DNA of 64,000 nt. Origin: Marthasterias glacialis. Lineage: Eukaryota > Echinodermata > Asteroidea > Forcipulatida > Asteriidae. The notes beneath the pieces were generated by a model, which did no database searches, was not told the origin of the DNA, and saw only the letters and a program-made list of their open reading frames with translations. The position numbers and the translations under genes were made by a program. The DNA lies in contig OU452223.1 of assembly GCA_911728455.2 (NCBI GenBank), positions 124,001-188,000 on the forward strand, written 5' to 3'. Below, in pieces: positions 10,363-21,331 of this stretch; within the stretch, counting starts at the first letter, position 1; the number at the start of each line of letters is the position of its first letter.

Positions 10363-11602
10363 TATTTCAATTCAAAGAACATTTATTTCCGCCAATAACA
10401 AAAAGGTCAATACAATTGATCAGAAAGTTTAATAGGAGGAGGCAAATCCAAAAAAAGCAAAACAATGCTTGTCTGCAGATATGCCTTGGACAGAAAAACA
10501 AACTCACATGTAAGTAAACAATTACAAAACATCGAATCATAATTATCATATACACAATAAACAAAAAAAACGAGGATGACTAACATGGTTTGTTTTACAT
10601 TGTTTGTACACAGAAGGCTATACAGGGGGGTTATTGAGCAAGTGGGCTTTTAGTTTGTGTTTGTAGATAATAGGTGTAGGGGCAGTTTTTATACTATTAG
10701 GCAGTTTATTTCAATTTGAGGGTCCAGAGAAACAGATGTTATGATGGATGGCTGTCGTTCTGTGTTTGGGAAGATGAAAATTAGAAGATGATCTGGTATT
10801 ATGGCGATGAATATTACAGTTAAGTTCAAAGTAGTTGTTGAATGAGTGAGGAAGTAGTCCTTTCATGTGTTTATACATGAAGATACATGTTGGTATTTAT
10901 TTATACATTTTAAGTTGAGTAATTTAAGTTTAAAAAATAAAGGACTTGCATGGGCCCTAAATGGGGAATGTTAAATGATACGAACAACTTTCTTTTGGAG
11001 AACATTCAGCTTATTAAGATTGGTGCTAAACGTACTTCCCCTACAACATTGCAATATTGGAGATGTGGTAGTATGAGAGTGCAATAAAGTGTACGCAAAA
11101 CATTGTTAGGAAGGAGAAATTTCAATCGACTGATGACACCAATACTTTTTGCTACCTTGTTTTCTATTTCACTTAAATGATATTTCCATGATAATTGTTT
11201 CATCTAAATAGACACCCACAAGTTTGGTTTTAATTACCTGCTAAATAGGTGTGTTATCGAGATTAATGAGTAGTTTTGGCTGAATGAATTGTGTCTTTTG
11301 GTAAAAATAATATAATTACATTTTTTAGTATTTAGAGAGAGCCTATTTGCTTTAAACCACTCACAGACATTAGTTAGTTCCCTATTGACATTATCAATCA
11401 ACACACGAAGGTCCATATTGCAACAAAATATATTTGTGTCATCAGCGTACTTGATAAAAGAAAGCAAATCAGATGTTTGACAAATGTTATTTATATAAAT
11501 GATAAAGAGCAAAGGTCTTAAGAGAGATCCTTGAGGAACCCTGCATGTTATTCCTAGAGGTGCTAACAAAGAAGATTGTTATTTAGTATACTGAGAGAAA
11601 AT
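10363..11602 (-). mobile_element. 5'-truncated LINE (CR1/Jockey-type), copy 1
   Basis: The minus strand encodes the back half of a LINE reverse transcriptase. Motifs seen are VPQGSLLRPLLFIIYINNI, FIKYADDTNIF with the catalytic YADD at 11449-11438, and WFKANRLSLNTKKC, followed by the post-RT segment SWKYHLSEIENKV...ISRLKFLLPNNVLRTLYC. The upstream endonuclease and RT start are missing, as expected for 5' truncation. The flanks carry an 18-bp target duplication, CAGGATCATGAACTGAAT (10345-10362) and CAGGACCATGAACTGAAT (11603-11620), within the satellite unit. A frame break between the RT part and the tail is shared with the copy at 56082-57296; the tail is further disrupted here. The 3' end is AATAAATGTTCTTTGAATTG-like with no long poly(A). 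Confidence 0.88.
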
Positions 11603-14600
11603 CAGGACCATGAACTGAATGACAGAACTATACGCCTTATTAGTACTGCTAATAAGACTAACTACGGTACGTTGGGGCTGAGCAGAATCATAAACTGATT
11701 GAAAGAACCATCAATTTTATAAGTGCAGCTAATAACACTAACTGTGGTACGTTGGGGCTAAGCAGGATCATGAACTGCAAGAAAAAGCCATACATTTTAT
11801 AAGTGCCAATAAAAAGACCATCTATGGTAGGTTGGGGGCTTAGCAGGATCATGAACTACACGAAAGAACCAAATATTTTATAATTGCCGCTAAAAAGACT
11901 AACTGTGGTAGGTTGGGGGATAGTCGGGATTATGAACAGAGTAAAAGAACCATACCTTTTATAAGTGCCACTAAGAAGACTAACTATGGTAGGTTGGGGC
12001 TAAGTAGGATCATGAACTGCATGAAAGAACCACATGTTTTATAAGTCGGCTAATAAGACTAACCATGGTTGGTTGGGGCTGAGGATGATCATGAACTGAA
12101 TGAAAGAACCATACATTTTATAAGTGCTGCTAATAAGACCAACTATTGTAGGTTGGGGGCTGAGCAGGATCCTGATGTAAATGACAGAACCGTACATTTT
12201 ATAAGCGCCGCTAATAAGACTAATGGAGGTAGGTTGGGGCTAAGCAGGATCATGAACTGCATGAAAGAACCACATGTTTTATAAGTCGTCTAATAAGACT
12301 AACCATGGTTGGTTGGGGCTGAGGATGATCATGAACTGAATGAAAGAACCATACATTTCATAAGTGCCCTTAATAAGACAAAATGTGAAGGTTGGGGCTG
12401 AGCAGGATGCTGAACTGCAAGAAAACAACCATACATTTTCTAAGTGCTGCTAATAAGACCAACTATTGTAGGTTGGGGGCTGAGCAGGATCTTGATGTAA
12501 ATGACAGAACCGTACATTTTATAAGCGCCGCTAATAAGACTAATGGAGGTAGGTTGGGGCTGAGCAGGATGATGGTGTGAATAAGAGAACCGTACAATTT
12601 GTTAGTACCCCTAATAAAAAATAACTACAGTAGGTTGGGGCTGAGCAGGATCATGAACTGCGTGAAAGAACCATACATTTTAGAAGACCAACTATGGCAG
12701 GTTGGGGGCTGAGAAGGATCATGAAGTGAACGACAGAACCATACATTTTTTAAGAGCCGCTAATAAGTCAAACCATGGTACGATGGGGCTGAGCAGGATT
12801 ATGAACTGAATGACAGAACCGTACATTTTCTAAGTGCCACTAATAACAATGACTACGGTACGTCGGGGCTGAGCAGGATCCTGAACTGCATGAAAAAACC
12901 ATACATTTTATAACTGCCGCTAATAACACTAACTGTGGTAGGTTGGGGCTGAGCAGGATCATGAACTGAATGAAAGAACCATACATTTTATAAGTGCGAC
13001 TAAGAAGGCTAACTATGGTTGGCTGGGGCTGAGCAGGATTATGAACTCAATGAACAAACCATACATTTTAAAAATGCAACTAATGAGACTTACTATGGTA
13101 GGTTGGGGCTGAGCAGGATCATGAACTCAATGAAAGAACCATACATTTTATAAGTGCCGCTAATAAGGCTAACTGTGGTAGGTTGGGGCTGAGCAGGATC
13201 ATGAACTGAATGAAAGAACCATTCATTGGATCAGCACCACTAATAACACAAACTGAGGTAGGTTGGGGCTGAGCAGGATCAAGAACTGCATGAAAGAACC
13301 ATACACATTTAAGTGCCACTAATAAGAAAAACTGGGGTAGGTTGGGGCTGAGCAGGATCATGAACTGCATGAAGAAACCATACATTCTATAAGTGTCGCA
13401 AATAAGACCAACTATTGTAGGTTGTGGGCTGAGAAGGATCATGAAGTGAATGACAGAACCATACATTTGATAAGCACCGCTAATGAGCCCAATTGTGGTA
13501 CGTTGGGGCTGAGCAGGATTATGAACTGAATGACTGAACCTTATATTTTATTTGTGCCACTTACAAAAACAACTGCGGTACGCTGGGGCTGAGCAGGATC
13601 ATCAACTGCATAAAAGAACCATACATTTTATAAGTGCCGTTAATAAGACAAACTGTGGTAGGTTGGGGCTGAGCAGGATCATGAACTACATAAAAGAACC
13701 ATACATTTTAAAAGTGCTGCTAATAAGACCAACTGTTGTAGGTTGGGGGCTGAGCAGTATCATGAAGGGAATGACAGAACCATGCATTTAATAAGTGCCG
13801 CTAATAAAACTAACTTTGGTAGGTTTGGGGCTAGACAGGATCAACAACTGAATGAAAGAACCAAACATTAATAAGTGCGGCTAAGAAGACTTACTATGGT
13901 AGGTTGGGGCTGAGTAGGATCATGAACTCTATGAAAGAACCATACATTTTATGATTGCTGCTAATCAGACCAACTTTTGTAGGTTGGGGCTGAGCAGGAT
14001 CATGAAGTGAATGACAGAACCATACATTTTATAAGCGCCACTAATAAAACTAACTGAGGTACACTGGGGCTGAGCAGGATCATGAACTCAATGAACAAAC
14101 CATACATTTTAAAAATGCAACTAATGAGACTTACTATGGTAGGTTGGGGCTGAGCAGGATCATGAACTCAATGAAAGAACCGTACATTCTATAAGTGCCA
14201 CAAATAAGGCCAACTATTGTAGGTTGGTGGCTGACAAAAATCATGAAGTGAATGACAGAACCACACATTTGATAAGCACCACTAATATGACTAACCGATG
14301 GGGCTGAGCAGGATCATCAACTGAATGACAGAACCGTACACTTTATTAGTGCCACTAATAAAAAACAACTGCGGTACGTTTGGGCTGAGCAGGATCATGA
14401 ACACAATGACAGAACCAAACTATTTATAAGAGCCGATCATAAGACAAACTGTGGTAGGTTCCGGCTTACCAGGATCATGAACTGCTTGAAAGAACTATAC
14501 AGTTGACAATCTGCTAATAAGGCTAACTGTGGTAGGTTTGGGCTTAGCAGGATCATTAACTGCATGAAGCATCCATACATTTTATAAGTGCCGCTAATAA

Positions 14601-15516
14601 GACTAACTATGGTAGGTTGGGGGCTGAGCAGGATCACAAACTGAATGACAGAACTATACATTTTATGAGTGCCTCTAATAAGACTTACTGTGGTAGGTTG
14701 GGGCTTAAAGGGACACACCGGCTTACTGTTTACCTAATTTAGTGATGTGGAATGACAGACATTAATTTTTAAATTAATTTTTTAAAACTGAATGAAAGAA
14801 CCAAACATTTTATAATTACCGCTAATAAGACTAACTGTGGTAGGTCTTGGGCTGAGCAGGATCATGAACTGCATCAAAAAACCATACATTTGATAAGTGC
14901 CCCTAGTAAGACAAACTGTGGTAGGTTGGAGCTAAGCAGGATCATTAGCTACATGAAAGAGCCTCACATTTTATAAGTGCCGCTAATAAGACAAACTATT
15001 GTAGGTTGGGAGCTGAGCAGTATCATGAAGTGAATGACAGAACCATACATTTGATAAGTGCCGCTATTAAGACCAACTATTGTAGGTTGGGGGCTGAGCA
15101 GGATCATACATTTTATAAGAGCCGCTAATAATACTTATTGAGGTTAATTGAGGCTGAACAGGATCATGAACTGCATAAAATAACCATCCATTTTATAAGT
15201 GCCGCTAATGACACAAACTGTGGTAGGTTAGGGCTGAGCAGGATCATGAACTGAATGAAAGAACCATACATTTTATAAGTGCTGCTAAGAAGGCCAACTA
15301 TTGTAGGTTGGGGCTGAGCAGGATCATGAACTCAATCAAAAAACTAAACATTTTATGAGTGCCGCTAATAAGACTAACCATGATAGGTTTGGGCTGAGCA
15401 TGATCATGAAGTGAATGACAGAACCCTACATTTTATAAGCGCCGCTAATAATACTTATTGAGGTTAATTGAGGCTGAACAGGATCATGAACTGCATAAAA
15501 GAACCAGACATTTTAT
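11603..15516. repeat. 80/81-bp satellite, block A2
   Basis: About 48 units continuing the array after the LINE. This block includes GGTACGTTGGGGC variants, ATGGAGGTAGG variants, and two near-identical neighbouring groups at about 11990-12160 and 12230-12400 that indicate local duplication. It ends exactly at the TTAT flanking the long-TIR element. Confidence 0.95.
14711..14790. other. Small foreign insert in the satellite
   Basis: Roughly 80 bp starting AAAGGGACACACCGGCTTAC replaces part of one satellite unit (GAGCAGGATCATGAACTG is missing). It looks like one end of a MITE left by an imprecise event. It contains a palindromic AATTTTTAAATTAATTTTT. Confidence 0.5.
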
Positions 15517-16028
15517 GAGTAAGGGTCTGTAAATATCAATGATTTTTTGAAAATGTTGACCACGGCAAAAAAATGGATTTCCTTCATACTCCGGTATTTG
15601 ATGGACCTTTGCCCCAAACTAACAAATATGGAAAACAAACTTGAAAATTATCTGCATTGCCATGGTAACAGCCAAATTAAGATTGTAGGCTTTTAAAGCC
15701 ATTTTTTCAATTTTTGAATAGAAAAATTTGCCTATTTTCAAGGCCGCATTACCATTAAACAAAAACTAGAACATTATTTTCCCTAAAAGTTATTGGTAGA
15801 TGGGTCTTTTGAGGCTGCATTCAATGTAGACATTTTCAATTTCTTTCAAAACTCAATGCAAGGCTAACCAGAAATTTAATGGTAGGGAAAGGAAATTAAA
15901 ACTTTGTGATCATTATTCATTGTTAAGAATATCAATTTGATTTCAAAATAGACCATATTTAATGGTCAGAGTTACAATAAACCATTGGGATATTGCCATA
16001 ACTTGGGTTAACCTAATCAGAACCTTGA

Positions 16029-16062
<34 letters not shown>

Positions 16063-17755
16063 TTGGGGGGGTCAACGTATACGTGTAAATCCTGCATTGC
16101 CTAAAATGCGTACCACACTGTATATCACCAACAAAGTTGACAAAGTTAGAAACTTTCCCCTTCCCTTCCTTACCCCTCCCATTTCTCTCTCCCTGTTCTA
16201 TTAAAACATTTTGTAACGATTTAGGGTGGGGCTACAGCCCCCTTTGCCACCCCTTAGATCCGACAAAGAGTCACTGCATAACACACAGTGACATTGACTT
16301 CCAAAATAGCGCAACCAATATTATTGTGATGATGGCGTCTGATTTATTGGGTCAATAGTCATAGTCCCTAAATACAGGCTGAAAACACCAAATCCAAGAT
16401 GGCCGCCTGACATGGCGGCCATTTTTTTATTCCCACAATACATTTAACACTATCACATGACACATCACTACCACTTTTGGGGGAAAAATTATTTTATATA
16501 ATTATTTTCGTGGGTAGTATAAAGGCCTACATATGTTAAAAAATAAATTTGAAAGAGCTGAAATGTCTTATTTCGGAGCTGCAACACAAGTAGTGTCTGG
16601 CATATAGCTAAACATTACTGACATGGGCATACCTTTCTCATTTGTGGCAAAAGTTAATTGATCATGCTTATTTGGCTTTAATTATCAGATTCTCTAAACA
16701 TCTTTCAGAGATTCAGAGATTTAAAATATTACACTATTGAGCATATCTGCAGCTAAATAAAATTAATACCATACTGCCTAAGAGCTCCTTTGCATGTGCA
16801 TTTTTCACATATTTAGAAAAGTTCAATATATCTATATTCCCCTGTTATACCAAAACCTACCATTACGAACAAAAAAAAATTAAATAAAAAAACTTTAAAA
16901 CGACTGTTACCAAGTGGTTGCCATGGTAACAACAACAATGCCAAGATTCAATAGTCTGACCAAAAAGTTAGTGTAAAGTTAGCAAGTCTGAAGGTGATCA
17001 GCTACATGTTTAAAAAGATATAGGAAAATATTGGAAAAGTTGATCAGCTACATGTTTAAAAAGATTAGGAAAATATTGGGGGGGGGGGCGGTGCAAACAT
17101 TGATTTTACCCTGCACCCCACCCACCTTCTTTGGGTCACGCTCCCATTCTGGCAACCCTCCAGTGGTTTATTGTAACTGACTATTACAGCTGATCTAATT
17201 TTATATGAAATTGATGTTCTCAACAATAAATATTGATCACAAAGTTTTAAAATTTCATTTTAACATCATCAAACTTGAGGTTAGCCTTGCATTGAAATTC
17301 GAAAAAAATTGAAAATGTCCGGCAACACTGCGAAAAATGAAGTATTTTCCCCCAGCCAATTTTTTATTTTTTAAAAGACCAATGTCTCGTCTCAATAATA
17401 TGTGGTCGATGTTGAAATTGGAGCACTACCATATGGGTTATGAGCTGTCAAAAAAATGGTATATTTTGATACTTTGAAAAGTCCAAAAACACCCCTATTT
17501 CAAATAAATGGTATTACCTCAAAGAACCCATCTACCAATAACTTCTAAGGAAAATAATTTTCTATATTTTGTTTAATGGAAACGCAACATTGAATATAGG
17601 CAATTTTCACTTTTCCATAACTGAAAAAAGGGCGAAACCACCTGGATATGGTAACTTTGTTAGTTTGGGGCAAAGGTCCATCAAATATGAAAGTATGAAG
17701 AAAATCTATTTTTGGCCGTGGCCACCCTATGTTTGATATTTACAGTCCCTTACTC
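15517..17755. mobile_element. Long-TIR DNA transposon, 2.24 kb, non-autonomous
   Basis: The two ends are long inverted copies, roughly 490-600 bp each. The left arm starts GAGTAAGGGTCTGTAAATAT and the right arm ends with the complement (...ATTTACAGTCCCTTACTC). Matching internal landmarks include TTGATGGACCTTTGCCCCAA, TTATTGGTAGATGGGT, AATGCAAGGCTAACC and AACTTTGTGATCA. A 4-bp TTAT flanks both sides (15513-15516 and 17756-17759) and joins into a normal satellite unit, so TTAT is the likely target duplication. I cannot name the superfamily. No transposase frame is seen. The centre is occupied by a diverged piggyBac-like MITE (16012-17110). Confidence 0.85.
16012..17110. mobile_element. Diverged piggyBac-like MITE nested in the long-TIR element
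   Basis: It begins at TTAA (16008-16011) followed by CCTAATCAGAACC, close to the end of the MITE at 3270 (CCCTATCAGGACC). The interior shares the AAGATGGCCGCC palindrome, ATTCCCACAAT, GTTGCCATGG and a G-run-plus-GTGC block with that element in the same order. The right terminus is not clear, so the end is approximate. A short (TTTA)n microsatellite lies at 16029-16055. Confidence 0.6.
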
Positions 17756-18386
17756 TTATCTGTGCTGCTAATAAGACCAGCTGTTGTAGGTTGGGGGCTG
17801 AGCAGTATCATGATGTGAATGACAGAACCATACATTTCATAAGCGACGCTAATAACGCTATCTGAGGTGGGTTTAGGTTTAGCAGTTTCATGAACACAAT
17901 GAAAGAACCATGCATTTTTTATCAGTGCCATTAAAAAGACAAACTGAGACTGAGGTTGGGGCTCAGCAGGATCATAAACTGCATAAACGAACCATAAATT
18001 TTACACTGCCACTAATGAGACACTAATGACACTGTGGTAGGTTGGGGCTGGGCAGCATCATGATTTGCATGATATTACCATACATGTTTTATGTGCCGCT
18101 AATAAGAATAACTGTGGTAGGTTGGGGCTGAGCAGGATCATGAACTGCATGAAAAACTATACATTCTATAAGGCCGCTAATAACACTTACTATGGTATGT
18201 CAGGATCATGAACTGAATAAGGGAACCATACATTTGATAAGTGCTGCTAAGAAGTCTAACTATGGTAGGTTGGGGCTGAGCAGGATCATGAACACAATGA
18301 CAGAACCAAACATTTTATAAGAGCCGCTCATAAGACAAACTGTGGTAGGTTCCGGCTTACCAAGATCGTGAACTGCTTGAAAGAAC
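17756..18386. repeat. 80/81-bp satellite, block A3
   Basis: About eight diverged units between the long-TIR element and the hairpin MITE. It ends in GAAAGAACTA, where a typical unit continues. Confidence 0.92.
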
Positions 18387-18652
18387 TACCCTAAATCAGT
18401 AGGGATTTGATTTCCTATTCTACTAAGAAAATACTCACCTCCAATAACCTACAAATGCATTTCCAAAGCACACAAAATTTGCTGAACAAGAACAAAACCA
18501 CATTATGTAACATCACGCACTGCGCGCCATGCAAGTCCCTACACTCTCCCTTTTTTTCCATAAGAAGCTCAAGATGTGTAGAAGCTAGGGAGAGTGTTAT
18601 CGGAGGTGAGTATTTTTTTAGTAGAATAGGAAATCCCTACTGATTTAGGGTA
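18387..18652. mobile_element. Hairpin MITE with ~60-bp TIRs, 266 bp
   Basis: The left arm TACCCTAAATCAGTAGGG...TTTCCTATTCTACTAA...CTCACCTCC and the right arm are near-perfect inverted copies, apart from a 5-bp GATTT present only on the left. The first 16 bp can themselves fold (CCCTA...TAGGG). The TA at each end may be the target duplication of a Tc1/mariner-like family or part of the TIR. Just beyond the right end, 18651-18697 repeats the inner part of the left arm in direct orientation, so a second partial copy lies alongside. Confidence 0.75.
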
Positions 18653-19631
18653 TTCTACTACAGAAAATATCTCATCTCCGATAACCTACAAATGCAGAGT
18701 GGCACCGGTAGGCAAAAAGAGGGTGAGAGGCGAGCGGCAGGGGCGGGATCCAGTCTATGTTTTTCCCTTGCTATCTTGCTGGTCTTGCTGGTGTCCAAGG
18801 TTTGTTGTGTTGGATAAAAGTTTGTGACCTTTCTTTTTCATTGCCAAAAGTTGTGTACACTGTGCCCTAATTTTATACTACATCAACTTAACCGTAACGA
18901 TTAATCAGCATGCCATCCCATAAAAGGCTAAAAAAAAACGGGAACCCAAAAGGGCTGGAGCGGCATCAAAGTGCCAACGTTTAGACGTGTTTTTGGGTGA
19001 CTTTGTTTACAAATTACAGTCTAGGCAAAATTTAATAAACGCCGGCATCGTTGGCATGCACGTTCCATATACTGTCAGACTGTATTCATGTTACTACTAA
19101 TACTAGTACTAGTAGGCCAATTATTTGGCGGGGGGGGGGGGGGGGATTCGTTCTCAATTTTCATAATCATGTTTATTTTTAAGAATATTGTTTTTCAAGA
19201 ATTTTATATTCCACTTCAAGGTTGAATTTTCCGGATCAGTGGATTTTGTTGAGCCTCGGGGTTGGGGTGGGGTGGGTGGGGTTTGTTTGTCTCCCTTGGA
19301 GAGTTGGGGGTGGTGTAGTTACAGTAACCGTAATGCTCCTACGAGGGTCGGAGACCCGAGCGTTACAGGAAACCACATTCAAACCTCGTGTTAGTGCATG
19401 TGCCTGCACACACGGAGTAGTATAATGTAAACTATGATTAAGGGGGGGGGGGGGGGGGGTGAAAATGGGTAAGTTACTGGGGTAACTTGCAAAGCAAGAA
19501 TTTCTGCAAAATAACTGTAAATAATTCATCAACAAAAAAAAAGTTTAAAATGGCCTTGGTGCCCCTTTCTTTTTTGGAGCCTTTGAGGCCAAGTGGCCTT
19601 GACCTTCTGAAGCTTAAGGTAGAGGCCTGTA
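18653..19631. other. Non-satellite insert, mixed content
   Basis: This holds a partial arm of the adjacent MITE (to about 18697), then unique DNA, poly-G runs at 19131-19145 and 19442-19459, a G-rich tract at 19258-19281, and a right end with a GAGGCCAAGTGGCCTTGACC inverted motif near 19588. A 24-codon basic plus frame at 18910-18984 (MPSHKRLKKNGNPKGLERHQ...) has no supporting signal. Satellite resumes at about 19632 without the ~30 bp that would restore unit phase. Confidence 0.5.
19258..19281 (+). other. Potential G-quadruplex tract
   Basis: Five runs of three or more G separated by one or two T (GGGG TT GGGG T GGGG T GGG T GGGG) fit a very short-loop G-quadruplex pattern. It is in unique insert DNA, not in a repeat unit. 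Confidence 0.6.
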
Positions 19632-20053
19632 AGTGACTAACTTTGGTAGGTTGCAGGCTGAGAGGGATCATGAAGTGAATGTCAGAAACATTCATTTCAT
19701 AAGCGCCGCTAAAAAGACTAACTACGATAGGTTGGGGCTGAGCAGGACCATGAACTCAATGACAGAACCATACATTTTATAACTGCCGCTAACAAGACTA
19801 AAAGTGGTAGGTTCCAGCTTACCAGGATCGTGAACTACTTGAAAGAACTATACAGTTGATAACTGCTGCTAATAAGACAAATTGTGGTAGGTTGGGGCTG
19901 AGCAGGATCTAGGAACTACATGAAAGAACAATACATTTTTTAAGTTTCGCTAATAAGACTAACTATGGTAGTTTGGGGTCTACTCAGGATCATGAATGAA
20001 TGACAGAACCATACATTTCATAAGTGACGCTAAAAAGACTAACTGGGGTAGGC
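19632..20053. repeat. 80/81-bp satellite, block A4
   Basis: About five units, ending in the GGGTAGGC duplicated by the hAT-like insertion that follows. Confidence 0.92.
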
Positions 20054-20212
20054 CAGAGTTGTAGACGAGTCACCTGTGTCGAGTCCGAGTCTCAAGTCAC
20101 TTGGGTTGAGTCCGAGTCCAAGTCCCAAGTCACTTGGTCCGAGTCTGAGTCACCGAAATTGTGACTCAAGACGACTCGAGTCCAAGTCCTGGACTTAAGT
20201 CATACAACTTTG
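20054..20212. mobile_element. hAT-like MITE, 159 bp, built of GAGTC repeats
   Basis: The ends are CAGAGTTGTA and, inverted, CAAAGTTGTA. An 8-bp direct repeat GGGTAGGC flanks it (20046-20053 and 20213-20220), and removing the element and one repeat restores the satellite unit. An 8-bp duplication with CAGAG-type ends is the hAT signature. The interior is almost entirely GAGTC/CAAGTC pentamer derivatives, so it is a minisatellite carried between transposon ends. Confidence 0.85.
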
Positions 20213-21331
20213 GGGTAGGCTGGGGCTGAGCATGATCATGAACTTAATGAAAGAACCCTACATTTGATAAGCGCCGCTACTAAGACTAACTGTGGTAAGT
20301 TTGGGCTGAGCAGGATCATGAAATGAATGAAAGAACCATACATTTTATAAGTTCCGCTAATAAGACTAATTGTGGTAGGTTGGGTCTGAGCAGGATCATC
20401 AACTCAATGAAAGAACCATACATTTTATAAGTACCACTAAGAAGACTAACTATGATAGTCGGGGCTGAGCAGGATCATCAACTGCATGAAACAACCATAC
20501 ATATTATCAGTGCCGCTAATAAGACCAGCTTTGATAGGTTTTGGGATGGGCAGGATCAGGAATTGCATGAAAGAACCAGACATTTTATAAGCTCCGCTAT
20601 TAAGACTAACTATTGTAGGCTGGGGGCTGAGCAAGATCATATCCGAATAACAGAACCATACATTTTATAAGTGCCCCTAATAAGACCAACTATGGTAGGT
20701 TGAGGGCTGGGGAGGATCATGAACTGAATGAAACTATCATACATTTTATAAATGCCACTAAAAAAAACAACTATGGTAGTTTGGTGGCTGGGCAGGACCA
20801 CAAACATATTGATGGAAACATATTTTTTATAAGTGCCGCTATTAAGACCAACTTTGGTAGGTTTTGGGATGGGCAGGATCATGAACTGAAAAAAGAACCA
20901 TACATTTCATAAGTGCGGCTAATAACACTAGCTACATTAGCTTGGGGCTGAGCAGGATCATGAATTGAATGACAGAACCATACATTTTATAAGTGCCACT
21001 AATACGACTAACTGTGGTAGGTTGGGGCTGAGCAGGATCATGAACTGCTTGAAAGAACCATACAGTTGATAAGTGCTGCTAATACAACAGAGTGTGGTAG
21101 GTTGGGGCTGAGCAGGATCATGAATCAAGGACAGAACCATACATTTCATAAATGCCGATAATAAGACTAACTGTGATAGGTTGGGGCTGAGCAGGAAAAT
21201 GAACTGAATGAAAGAACCATACATTTTATAAGTGCCGCTATTGAGACTTATTGTGGTAGGTTGGGGCTGAGCAGGATCATGAACTGCATGACAGAACCAC
21301 ACATTTTATAAATGTCGCTAATAAAACTAAA
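20213..21331. repeat. 80/81-bp satellite, block A5
   Basis: About 14 units, rich in GGTTTTGGGATGGGCAGGATC variants, running directly into the decamer array at about 21332 with no spacer. Confidence 0.93.

Larger units (their letters stand above)
6116..14036. repeat. Segmental duplication, copy 1
   Basis: This block matches 47277-59966 in the same order and orientation: end of the ~101-bp minisatellite, membrane-protein exon, low-copy block, start of the 80-bp satellite, the same 5'-truncated LINE with the same target duplication, then satellite. Copy 1 is shorter in the first satellite block (1.8 kb against 6.8 kb including an insertion) and lacks the Harbinger-like MITE of copy 2. It keeps segments lost from copy 2, such as the exon at 6843-6933 and about 130 bp near 8203-8335. 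Single-base differences are frequent but alignment is obvious by eye. Confidence 0.9.
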
